DNA of 64,000 nt, taken from assembly GCF_019966515.1 (NCBI RefSeq), contig NZ_JAIMIB010000007.1, positions 62,001-126,000 on the forward strand, read 5' to 3'. The translations under genes and the position numbers were made by a program. Source of the stretch: Roseovarius aestuarii (GTDB lineage: Bacteria; Pseudomonadota; Alphaproteobacteria; Rhodobacterales; Rhodobacteraceae). How positions within the stretch are numbered: the stretch's first letter is position 1; every line of letters starts with the position of its first letter. Positions 46,686 to 54,456 of the stretch are shown in pieces. The notes beneath the pieces were generated by a model. That model searched no databases. It saw only the letters and a list, made by a program, of their open reading frames with translations, and was not told the DNA's origin.

Positions 46686-46715
46686 TGATCCGGTTTACAA
46701 TCGCCTGCGTATTCA
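46686..46715 (+). promoter_or_regulatory. RpoE-type promoter of rpoE-chrR
   Basis: TGATCC (46686-46691), 18 bp, TATTCA (46710-46715). The TGATCC -35 box is that of RpoE (ECF11) promoters of Rhodobacter sphaeroides, indicating autoregulation. Transcription would start near 46722, so upstream in-frame start codons at 46720 are unlikely. Confidence 0.7.
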
Positions 46716-46797
46716 AGTTATGTTGGCCCTTGAACTAGATATCCCGCGCATCACGAAATCTGTGCGCCCAATGCCGCGGCAGGGAAAAGATCAGGTG

Positions 46798-47355
46798 TCC
46801 GTCAAGAAGAAGACCGAAATCTCACAGCAATCTGCCTGGATGATCGCGGTGCGGGATCAACGAGATCGCGCCGCCTTTGCCGCGCTGTTCGATTACTTCG
46901 CGCCGCGCCTGAAAGGGTTTGTCATGCGCTCGGGAACATCCGCGCAGCAGGCCGAGGAAATTGTGCAGGACGTCATGCTGACAATCTGGCGCAAAGCCGA
47001 AATGTTCGACCCGCATCGCGCGCAGGTTTCCTCGTGGATTTATCAGATTGCCCGCAACCGCCAAATTGACGTCGTACGCAAAGAAAACCGTCCGGTGCCC
47101 GAAGAACTGGCAGAAGACCCAGGCGCCGAGCCGGACGCGCCCCAGATACTGGCCATCGAACAAGAAGCGGGAAAACTGAAGAATGCGCTGTCGCGGCTCA
47201 ACCGAGAACAGCTTGAAATGATAGAAAAGGCCTATCTGGGTGAAATGACTCATCAGGAGATCAGTACACAGACAGGCTTGCCGATGGGGACGGTGAAATC
47301 ACGTATCCGGCTAGGTCTGGAAAGATTGAGACACGAATTAAAGGGACTGCGTTAG
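46798..47355 (+). CDS. rpoE: ECF sigma factor RpoE (ECF11, singlet-oxygen type)
   Basis: Length 185 aa from a GTG at 46798 (MSVKKKTEIS) with AGGGA upstream. This start gives the usual ~15 residues before the WMIAVRDQRDRAAF of region 2. Region 2 (FAPRLKGFVM, AEEIVQDVMLTIWRK) and region 4 (MTHQEISTQTGLPMGTVKSRIRLGLERLR) are complete. The directly adjacent chrR and the matching promoters identify the group. In R. sphaeroides it is released by singlet oxygen. An ATG at 46771 is the alternative start. Confidence 0.9.
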   Translation, partial: SVKKKTEISQQSAWMIAVRDQRDRAAFAALFDYFAPRLKGFVMRSGTSAQQAEEIVQDVMLTIWRKAEMFDPHRAQVSSWIYQIARNRQIDVVRKENRPVPEELAEDPGAEPDAPQILAIEQEAGKLKNALSRLNREQLEMIEKAYLGEMTHQEISTQTGLPMGTVKSRIRLGLERLRHELKGLR

Positions 47356-47991
47356 ATGACCGCAATCACCCATCATATCCCCGACGCCCTACTGGCGGCC
47401 TATGCGGCCGGGAGCCTGCCCCACGCCTTTTCCGTTGTCGTGGCCAGCCATGTCTCCTTGTGCCCAGATTGCCGCGCGGCAGTCGAGGCTCATCAGGTTG
47501 TTGGTGGAATCGTTCTGGAAAATTCCGGCGCCGTGGCGCTTTCTGACAACGTGAAGGATAACATTCTGGCGCAATTGGATGCCCCGGTGACACCGGCGCC
47601 CACCCATAAACGGTCGGGGGTCTTCCCAGGTCCTGTCATGGAGGCCCTGAAGGGTAAGCCGCCGCGCTGGAAATCATTGGGTATGGGAGTACGGCAGGAC
47701 ATACTTTCATCGGACAGCGACGGATCAGTCCGGTTACTCTATATTCCACCCGGCCGTGCCGTGCCGGACCATAGCCATAACGGGATGGAACTGACCCTGG
47801 TCCTTCAGGGCAGTTTCAGCGACGCGACCGGACAGTTTTGTGCGGGGGATGTCGAAGTTGCCGACGAAGACCTGGAACACACGCCTGTTGCGGATGATGG
47901 TGTGGCCTGTATTTGCTTGGCAGCCACAGATGCGCCGCTGCGTTTCAATTCCATCCTACCACGCCTCTTGCAGCCTTTGTTCCGTATCTAA
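47356..47991 (+). CDS. chrR: ChrR, zinc-binding anti-sigma factor
   Basis: Binds and inhibits RpoE until singlet oxygen or certain peroxides act. Length 211 aa, starting directly after the rpoE stop. The anti-sigma domain has a HxxxCxxC zinc motif in SHVSLCPDC (about residues 31-38). The C-terminal cupin (about 105-195) has the metal ligands in PDHSHNGMELTLVL and LEHTP. Both zinc sites appear intact. Confidence 0.9.
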   Translation: MTAITHHIPDALLAAYAAGSLPHAFSVVVASHVSLCPDCRAAVEAHQVVGGIVLENSGAVALSDNVKDNILAQLDAPVTPAPTHKRSGVFPGPVMEALKGKPPRWKSLGMGVRQDILSSDSDGSVRLLYIPPGRAVPDHSHNGMELTLVLQGSFSDATGQFCAGDVEVADEDLEHTPVADDGVACICLAATDAPLRFNSILPRLLQPLFRI

Positions 47992-48054
47992 GCCCTGAGC
48001 TGCTGCGTTTCGCGGATATCAGTGAGGCAGAAAGCTCGCTGGTGATCACAGCAC

Positions 48055-48777
48055 CTATTTGCCGCGGTAAACAATGACATCTGGCAGATACGACAAGAAA
48101 CGTATGAACCACGAAAACGGTGCAGGAAAGTCCGTCCGGAAACGGCGCGATTGCATCGCCTTCACCACCCGCTTTGCGGCTTTTTCCGGTGACATGAGCA
48201 TGGGCATCTTGAACGTGTTTTTGTGGGTCAGGCGGGTCTTGATGAAACCCGGATTGACAATACGCACCACCACACCGGTGTCTTTCAGATCATGCCGCAT
48301 GGTCTCGGCAAGGCTGATCAACGCAGCCTTACCGGCGCCGTATCCAATAGCGGCAGGCAACCCGCTATACCCTGCGAGTGAACCGATCAGCGTTATATCC
48401 CCCCGACCTTCCTTGAGGAATTGAGGAAGTATCTCGCCGACCACCCGAACGGCCCCAGCGTAATTGACGTCGTTCATGACAAGCACGGCCTCGGTCTCCC
48501 ATTCAGAGCTGGGCATGGGCTCATACGCCCCGGCATTGTAGATGACGCCGTCAACCGAACCAGTTGCGGCGGCGGCGCTGCGCACCAAATTCAGATCGGT
48601 CACATCCAGCGGAACGCTACGCGCATTACCAATCTCCGTTGCCAGACCTTCAAGCCGCTCTTTGTTGCGCGCCGACAAAACCAGATGCGCTCCGGCATCG
48701 CTTAACTCTTTGGCCAGCGCACGGCCAAGCCCTTCGCTTGCGCCGACCAACCAATATGTTTTTCCGGCCAGGTTCAT
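48055..48777 (-). CDS. Short-chain dehydrogenase/reductase in the RpoE locus
   Basis: Length 240 aa from the ATG at 48777, which overlaps the DUF1365 stop by one base (TAATG). The cofactor motif WLVGASEGLGRALA lies near residue 9, NAGAYEP near 80, and the catalytic Ser-Tyr-Lys in GSLAGYSG and IGYGAGKAA. An SDR is also part of the corresponding R. sphaeroides cluster. Substrate not known; a lipid-linked step is plausible from context. Convergent with chrR. Confidence 0.85.
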   Translation of the reverse strand: MNLAGKTYWLVGASEGLGRALAKELSDAGAHLVLSARNKERLEGLATEIGNARSVPLDVTDLNLVRSAAAATGSVDGVIYNAGAYEPMPSSEWETEAVLVMNDVNYAGAVRVVGEILPQFLKEGRGDITLIGSLAGYSGLPAAIGYGAGKAALISLAETMRHDLKDTGVVVRIVNPGFIKTRLTHKNTFKMPMLMSPEKAAKRVVKAMQSRRFRTDFPAPFSWFIRFLSYLPDVIVYRGK

Positions 48778-49550
48778 TACGTCCGTTTGCCCCGGAATGT
48801 GTGACTGTCCGAGATGAGTGGTTGCGGTGGCGGCGGCTTGCGCATGAAGGGCGCGCGTTTGATCCACAAGATGAGCGCCTGCATGTAGATCAGGGCGACA
48901 ACTCTGACCGCGCCAAAGGGCCGACGCAGCGCCGCCCAGAGAAGTGAGGCGTTTGTCGCAGGCCGCCGTGAACCAGTCAGCGTCGCCAGCACACCTTCAC
49001 CGTCATTTTCATAGAGAATGCGGATATTTATCGCATCGTCGGACATATCGAAATTGAATTTATACAGCCCGGCAACTTTCTGAAAAGGCGAGACATGCAT
49101 CAGCTTGTCTGCCGTGATCGTGTCGTCTTTGCCGATCGGGCGAAAGTCCTCATGCGCGCAGAAATAGCAATGCCGGTGCCCGAACGTGTTGTTCACCTCA
49201 GCCACATACGCGCAAGGTTTCCCGTCACGCAGGGCGATCCAGAAGCTTACGGGATTGAAATGAAACCAAAGGAAGCTGGGTTGAGCCAGCAAAACCAGGC
49301 GCGTATCTTCCATCGGAAATCCGCGATCTTCGAGCACGTCGCGAAACCAACGCACCCCGTCGCCCCGACCACGCGTGCCGCCATGTCTGCTATCCGACAT
49401 CGACCAAAGATTAAATCGGTTTTGGGACAGAAGCATGGGCGGCGTCGCTGTCAGCGGATCGTATAGCACGAAATCAACGCCATACTTGAAGGCGTTTTTC
49501 AGTTCCCCGCGCCGGGCGTGAAATGTCTGACCCTGAATGTGTTCCATCAT
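48777..49550 (-). CDS. DUF1365 family protein
   Basis: Length 257 aa from the ATG at 49550. This start is chosen because the family begins MEHIxGQTFH and because an RpoE promoter ends at 49558, so the mRNA would begin within about a base of this ATG (leaderless). In-frame sequence up to 49763 overlaps the divergent gene and is not family-like. Motifs NPVSFWIAL and EVNNTFGHRH are typical. DUF1365 is associated with modified fatty acid synthesis next to CFA-type methyltransferases; its own reaction is not established. Confidence 0.82.
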   Translation of the reverse strand: MMEHIQGQTFHARRGELKNAFKYGVDFVLYDPLTATPPMLLSQNRFNLWSMSDSRHGGTRGRGDGVRWFRDVLEDRGFPMEDTRLVLLAQPSFLWFHFNPVSFWIALRDGKPCAYVAEVNNTFGHRHCYFCAHEDFRPIGKDDTITADKLMHVSPFQKVAGLYKFNFDMSDDAINIRILYENDGEGVLATLTGSRRPATNASLLWAALRRPFGAVRVVALIYMQALILWIKRAPFMRKPPPPQPLISDSHTFRGKRT

Positions 49551-49557
49551 GTTGATC

Positions 49558-49587
49558 ATACTACGGTTGCCGGCTCGCATCGGATCA
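49558..49587 (-). promoter_or_regulatory. RpoE-type promoter of the DUF1365-SDR operon
   Basis: On the minus strand TGATCC (49587-49582), 18 bp, TAGTAT (49563-49558). Same form as the rpoE promoter. Start of transcription is predicted at about 49551, next to the ATG at 49550. Confidence 0.65.
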
Positions 49588-49616
49588 TTCAGCCCGCCGC
49601 TTTTTGTTGCCTTTTT

Positions 49617-49646
49617 TGATCCATCTCCGTGAACAGGACGTATCGC
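49617..49646 (+). promoter_or_regulatory. RpoE-type promoter of the desaturase-CFA operon
   Basis: TGATCC (49617-49622), 18 bp, TATCGC (49641-49646). Third copy of the TGATCC-N18-TA pattern, 30 bp upstream of the ATG at 49676. Confidence 0.6.
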
Positions 49647-49675
49647 AACTAAACGCCCGAACTCACGAGGATTAA

Positions 49676-50968
49676 ATGCTTGATCAAACACCGCGGCTCC
49701 GGAGGAAAATTGCGGTGGTAGGCGGGGGCATTTCCGGCCTGTCTGCGGCTTATTATCTTGCACCGGATCACGACGTCACGTTATTCGAGGCTGCACCGCG
49801 CCTTGGCGGGCACGCCCGCACGGTAATGGCTGGCAAGGCCGGTGATCAGCCCGTCGATACGGGCTTCATCGTTTTCAACTATGTCACCTACCCTTACTTG
49901 ACACGCCTTTTCCGTGAACTGGACGTGCCGGTTATTAAGAGTGAGATGAGTTTTGGTGCCAGCATTGATGCTGGCCGGATCGAATATGGTCTGAACTCCC
50001 TTCGGTGCATCACCGCCCAGAGGCGCAACTTCGTTCGCCCGCCCTATTACAAGATGATCGCCGACATCATCCGGTTTGGCAAACATGCCGAAGGGATTGC
50101 ACAGGACGACATCAGTATCGGAGAGCTTGTCGACGAACTCGGCCTGGGTCGTTGGTTTCGCGACTATTACTTGCTGCCGATGTGTGGCGCGATCTGGTCA
50201 ACACCGACTGGCGAAATCGATCAGTTTCCGGCCAAGACACTTGTGCGATTTTTCCGCAACCATGCATTACTAGCAGGCAGCGGCAAGCATCAGTGGTGGA
50301 CGGTTAAAGGCGGCAGTATAGAATATGTGCGTCGCCTTCAGACGGCCCTCGTATCCCGCGGATGTAAAATCCGCACTGACACAGCGGTCACGACCGTGCA
50401 GCGCGGTCCGTTTGGTGTCTCCCTTCTGGCCAAAGGTGCGGCCAAGCAGAATTTCGACGATGTTATCTTTGCCTGCCATTCGGATCAGGCCCTGCGCATC
50501 CTAGGGCAGGATGCAACAACGGTCGAGACCGAAGCGCTTAGCAGCGTCCGCTACCAGCCCAACAAGGCGGTGTTGCATTGCGATCCGACCCAGATGCCAT
50601 TGCGCCGCGCCTGCTGGTCAAGCTGGAGCTATCGTTCGCAGGAAGGCGCGATTGGCGTGACCTACTGGATGAACAAGTTGCAGGCCATTCCCGAAGACGA
50701 TCCGTTATTCGTCAGCCTGAACCCGTCGTGCGCAATCGCAGCCGACAAGATCTACGACAAGGTCGAGTTTTCCCACCCGATTTTCGACGCTGCAGCGCTG
50801 CGCGCGCAGGAAAGCATTCGCCGGATGCAGGGCGAAAACAGTACCTGGTTCGCGGGCGCCTGGAACCGGCACGGGTTCCACGAGGACGGGATCGCCAGCG
50901 CGATGCGGGTGGTTCGCAAGCTGAACGAAATTAACAGTCTGAAAGGAGCGGAAGTTGCGGTTCACTGA
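49676..50968 (+). CDS. FAD-dependent amine-oxidase-like oxidoreductase (lipid desaturase candidate)
   Basis: Length 430 aa, ATG with GAGG 6 bp upstream. Dinucleotide-binding motif VVGGGISGLSAAYYL near residue 15, followed by LFEAAPRLGGHARTV, as in flavin amine oxidases and phytoene-desaturase-like enzymes. The C-terminal FAD motif is FAGAWNRHGFHEDGIASA. In Rhodobacter sphaeroides the corresponding gene is in the RpoE regulon, and furan fatty acid synthesis needs a desaturase (UfaD); this protein is the obvious candidate here, by inference. Confidence 0.8.
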   Translation: MLDQTPRLRRKIAVVGGGISGLSAAYYLAPDHDVTLFEAAPRLGGHARTVMAGKAGDQPVDTGFIVFNYVTYPYLTRLFRELDVPVIKSEMSFGASIDAGRIEYGLNSLRCITAQRRNFVRPPYYKMIADIIRFGKHAEGIAQDDISIGELVDELGLGRWFRDYYLLPMCGAIWSTPTGEIDQFPAKTLVRFFRNHALLAGSGKHQWWTVKGGSIEYVRRLQTALVSRGCKIRTDTAVTTVQRGPFGVSLLAKGAAKQNFDDVIFACHSDQALRILGQDATTVETEALSSVRYQPNKAVLHCDPTQMPLRRACWSSWSYRSQEGAIGVTYWMNKLQAIPEDDPLFVSLNPSCAIAADKIYDKVEFSHPIFDAAALRAQESIRRMQGENSTWFAGAWNRHGFHEDGIASAMRVVRKLNEINSLKGAEVAVH

Positions 50969-52112
50969 TAAGGCGTTGAGATCGGAATTCCTGTCCGTGT
51001 GCGAGAGGCTTCAGGAAGGGCAGCTGACATTGCGCACCCCCGAGGGGGACAGATATTCATTCGGCGACAGCGGCCCCGAGGCCGAAATGTTCATTCGGGA
51101 CTGGTCGGCTGTCTCTGCCCTGGCTGCGCATGGTCAGGTCGGTCTGGGCGAGGCCTATGTTCAGGGATTGTGGGACACACCCTCAGTCGAGGGCCTGGTG
51201 ACGCTCGCAATGATCAATCGTGATCACCTTGGGGCCTACGACAAGGCCAGTGCCTTCAACCGTGCCAAGTTCCGGATTGTGGATACCATTCTACGGGCAA
51301 ATTCGCGACGGGGCTCACGCAAGAACATCCGCGCGCACTATGATGTTGGCAATGAATTTTACCAGCTCTGGCTGGACGAAGGCATGACCTATTCATCGGC
51401 GCTGTTTGACCAGGACGGCGACGATCTGGCGCGGGCTCAGGATCGCAAGAATGCCCGTGCGCTGTCGCGGCTGGGTCAGGGCGAACGTGTTCTGGAAATC
51501 GGCTGTGGCTGGGGCGGGTTTGCCCAGCACGCCGCCGATGCCGGGCGCGATGTGACCGGTGTCACGATATCGCGCAACCAACACAGCTATGCCGAATGCC
51601 GCCTCGATGGCAGCGCGGATATCCAGCTAAAAGATTACCGCGATATCAACGGGCGGTATGACAACATCGTATCCATCGAGATGGTCGAAGCCGTCGGCGC
51701 CCGCTATTGGCCGGATTACTTCACCGCGCTCAAGCAAAACCTCGCAGAGGGCGGGCACATCCTGCTTCAGGCAATTACCGTGAAGGACAGCTTCTTTGAG
51801 CGGTATCGGAATTCTTCGGACTTCATCCGCCAATACGTCTTTCCCGGGGGTATGTTGCTGTCTGACAATGTGATCGCGACGCAGGCGCGCGGTGCTGGTC
51901 TCGAGGTTCGTGACAATTTTGCTTTCGGTCAGGATTACGCCAAAACCTGTCGTATCTGGACGGAACGTTTTAACACTCAGAAACGCCGTATTTCCGAGAT
52001 GGGCTATGGCGAAGCCTTCATCCGGAACTGGCAATATTATCTGGAAATTTGCGCCGCCTCGTTCGCCATCGGCCATACCAACGTCGTACAGGTCGAATTG
52101 GCCCATGCTTAG
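50955..52112 (+). CDS. CFA-synthase-like SAM-dependent fatty acid methyltransferase
   Basis: Length 385 aa. Starts at a TTG (50955-50957) with AAAGGAG upstream, overlapping the preceding stop by 14 bp. RAHYDVGNEFYQLWLDEGMTYS and VLEIGCGWGGFAQHA (SAM loop, near residue 180) are hallmarks of cyclopropane-fatty-acid-type enzymes. In this RpoE setting it may methylate unsaturated phospholipid acyl chains without ring closure, as in furan fatty acid synthesis (UfaM-type), rather than make cyclopropanes. Sequence alone does not decide. Confidence 0.85.
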   Translation: MRFTDKALRSEFLSVCERLQEGQLTLRTPEGDRYSFGDSGPEAEMFIRDWSAVSALAAHGQVGLGEAYVQGLWDTPSVEGLVTLAMINRDHLGAYDKASAFNRAKFRIVDTILRANSRRGSRKNIRAHYDVGNEFYQLWLDEGMTYSSALFDQDGDDLARAQDRKNARALSRLGQGERVLEIGCGWGGFAQHAADAGRDVTGVTISRNQHSYAECRLDGSADIQLKDYRDINGRYDNIVSIEMVEAVGARYWPDYFTALKQNLAEGGHILLQAITVKDSFFERYRNSSDFIRQYVFPGGMLLSDNVIATQARGAGLEVRDNFAFGQDYAKTCRIWTERFNTQKRRISEMGYGEAFIRNWQYYLEICAASFAIGHTNVVQVELAHA

Positions 52113-52599
52113 GGTCGTGCTGGTCATCAGTCTGCTGTCACTGCCCGGCCCGGTTGCGGCCAGTCCGATCCCATCGCTTTTGCCGGGGGCGGAAATACGC
52201 GGCAAAGCCACTTTCCGCTTCCTGGGCCTGCCGATGTACGAGGCGAGACTTTTCACCGTTGGCGGTGAGCCGTTGAACTGGCAACGCGACTTTGGCCTTG
52301 AATTGAACTACTATCGCAGGCTGACCCAGAGGGATCTGGTTCTGTCGACCCTGAAAGAGATGGATAGAACCGGCCCTCCTGTGCCCGTGCGCGACCAGCT
52401 GGAACGCTGTTTTGACGATGTCCGCCGGGGTGACAAGTATCTTGCTATCACAAACGGCCGGGATGAAGTCATGTTCTGGCGAAATGGCACGCGCGCATGC
52501 TCGCTCGCCTATCCAGACATCAAACAACGGTTCATGGCGATTTTTCTGGGGGACAATACGCGCTCGAAATCCTTCACGCGACGACTGAAAGGGCAATAG
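52105..52599 (+). CDS. Exported chalcone-isomerase-like protein
   Basis: Length 164 aa from the ATG at 52105, overlapping the upstream stop by 8 bp. A signal peptide ends near GPVAAS. The mature part, LPGAEIRGKATFRFLGLPMYEARLF, matches the chalcone-isomerase-like domain found in bacterial exported proteins next to CFA genes. This fold binds fatty acids in other proteins, so a lipid-binding role is plausible but unproven. Fourth-gene partner in the RpoE-controlled operon. Confidence 0.75.
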   Translation: MLRVVLVISLLSLPGPVAASPIPSLLPGAEIRGKATFRFLGLPMYEARLFTVGGEPLNWQRDFGLELNYYRRLTQRDLVLSTLKEMDRTGPPVPVRDQLERCFDDVRRGDKYLAITNGRDEVMFWRNGTRACSLAYPDIKQRFMAIFLGDNTRSKSFTRRLKGQ

Positions 52600-53825
52600 T
52601 GCTATATCCACGTGTCAGCCTTTATGCGCTTATGCTCGCGGCAGCGGGCATCCCGCTTTACATCCATCTGCCGCGTTATGCGTCGGTCGAGCTGGGTATA
52701 AGCCTTGGGGCAATCGGCACCATCCTGCTGTTGATCCGGCTGGTTGATCTGGTTCAGGATCCGTTGATTGGCTGGGCGATTGATCGCTGGCCGCGCGCCC
52801 AGGCCCTCTACGCGGCCCTCGCGGCACTTGGGCTGGCTGTGGGTTTCCCACTTCTGTTTTCACTGCAACCCGGACAAGGCGTTATCGTTTGGCTGGTTGC
52901 AGTGCTGGTACTGCTGTTTTCCGCCTACAGTCTTGGGATGATACTGCTTTACGGACGCAGCGCCACGCTTGCGAAACGGCCGGAGCCGCAAGAGCTGATG
53001 ACGCTCGCTGCATGGCGCGAAGGCGGTATGCTGACCGGCGTCGTGCTTGCCGCCATTGCGCCATCGACCTTTGCTCTCGCAGGCACCGCAGAGCAGGATT
53101 ATACCGCTTTCGGGTATTTCCTAGGGGCCATCGCGATTTTTTCGTTGGTCGCCACGCGCCCGATCTGGCAACGCAAACCGATCACCGGTGACACGCTTTC
53201 CCTGTCGGGCCTCCAGGGGTCGGGAGCCATTCGTTTGCTGGTTTTGGCACTGGTCAACAGCCTCCCGGTTGCGATTACCTCGACCCTGTTTCTGTTCTTC
53301 GTCGAAGATCGTTTGAACCTGCCAGGAAAAGCGGGTCCGCTGCTGATCCTGTTCTTTCTGAGCGCCGGATTGAGCGTGCCCCTATGGACAAAAATCAGCC
53401 GCAGCGTGGGCGCGAAAACAACGCTGCTGATCGCAATGCCGCTAGCCATCGTCGGGTTCGTTGGGGCCGCCTTTCTGACGCCGGGAAATCTGACAGGCTT
53501 TGCCGCGATCTGCATCGCATCGGGGGCCGCATTGGGTGCTGACATGGTTGTGCTGCCCGCAATGTTTTCCATTGTGCTGACACAGGCGGGCCTGAATGCC
53601 TCGACCGCTTTCGGGATCTGGTCCTTTGCGGGCAAGCTGGGGCTTGCCATCGCTGCCTTCGCGGTACTGCCCGCGCTGCAACTCAGTGGTTTTTCCCCCG
53701 GCGACGCGAACAGCGCAATGGCGCTGACCACCCTGACCATCGCTTACGCAGTCATTCCCTGCCTTCTGAAACTCTGTGCCCTGGGCCTGGTCCTAGCACT
53801 TCCAACCGCGGAGCAACCCGTATGA
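52599..53825 (+). CDS. GPH-type (MelB-like) MFS transporter
   Basis: Length 408 aa from a GTG at 52599 that overlaps the preceding stop (TAGTG), with GAAAGGG upstream. Twelve predicted transmembrane helices. LVDLVQDPLIGWAIDRWP near residue 45 is the conserved region of the glycoside-pentoside-hexuronide:cation symporter family. A GPH member is in the corresponding R. sphaeroides RpoE cluster. The cargo may be lipid-related; this is a guess from context. Confidence 0.82.
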   Translation: MLYPRVSLYALMLAAAGIPLYIHLPRYASVELGISLGAIGTILLLIRLVDLVQDPLIGWAIDRWPRAQALYAALAALGLAVGFPLLFSLQPGQGVIVWLVAVLVLLFSAYSLGMILLYGRSATLAKRPEPQELMTLAAWREGGMLTGVVLAAIAPSTFALAGTAEQDYTAFGYFLGAIAIFSLVATRPIWQRKPITGDTLSLSGLQGSGAIRLLVLALVNSLPVAITSTLFLFFVEDRLNLPGKAGPLLILFFLSAGLSVPLWTKISRSVGAKTTLLIAMPLAIVGFVGAAFLTPGNLTGFAAICIASGAALGADMVVLPAMFSIVLTQAGLNASTAFGIWSFAGKLGLAIAAFAVLPALQLSGFSPGDANSAMALTTLTIAYAVIPCLLKLCALGLVLALPTAEQPV

Positions 53826-54367
53826 AATTCCTTACCGCCCTTTTGCTGCTGGTCCTCATCGGTGTCGTTGCGAAAAACCTCTTCCTGAGCTTCCGCGCCC
53901 AAAACCCCGAAGACTATGCCGGGACGGTGCCAGCATTCTCGCTGAAAGAACACCTTTCCGGCCCCATACAATCCGAGGGGGTCATCTATGGCTCAAATGG
54001 CAGGATTACGAACAGCTTTGTCGCCAAAATGATCGGCACCTGGGACGGCGACACAGGCACCCTCTCCGAAGATTTCACCTATTCCAACGGCAAGAAGCAG
54101 AACCGAAAATGGTTCTTGAAAATAGGACCGGGAAATACATTCACTGCCACCGCCGATGATATCGTCGGCGAAGCGCAGGGAATTGTATCGGGATCAACCG
54201 TTATGTTGCGCTACAAGATCATCCTTCCAGAAGAGGCCGGCGGTCACGTGCTGGATGCAACAGACTGGATGTATCTCACCGCCAGCGGCACGATCATCAA
54301 TAAATCCGAAATGCGAAAATTCGGGCTCAAAGTGGCCGAACTGGTCGCCACCATGCGTCCCGAGTAA
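53822..54367 (+). CDS. DUF3833 family protein
   Basis: Length 181 aa, ATG overlapping the transporter stop by 4 bp (ATGA). An N-terminal hydrophobic segment (about residues 2-18) may be an uncleaved anchor or signal. The body is beta-rich, with SGPIQSEGVIYGSNGRI and FTYSNGKKQNRKWF typical of DUF3833. Last gene of the RpoE-controlled operon. Function unknown; possibly a lipocalin-like carrier. Confidence 0.78.
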   Translation: MKFLTALLLLVLIGVVAKNLFLSFRAQNPEDYAGTVPAFSLKEHLSGPIQSEGVIYGSNGRITNSFVAKMIGTWDGDTGTLSEDFTYSNGKKQNRKWFLKIGPGNTFTATADDIVGEAQGIVSGSTVMLRYKIILPEEAGGHVLDATDWMYLTASGTIINKSEMRKFGLKVAELVATMRPE

Positions 54368-54456
54368 ACCAAATCCGACGCCGGTCCGCCGTTTTCTGAC
54401 TTGCTCCACCACCTGGGGCGGGGCACCGTGGTCGAAACCCGCTTTGGAGCCTGCTC

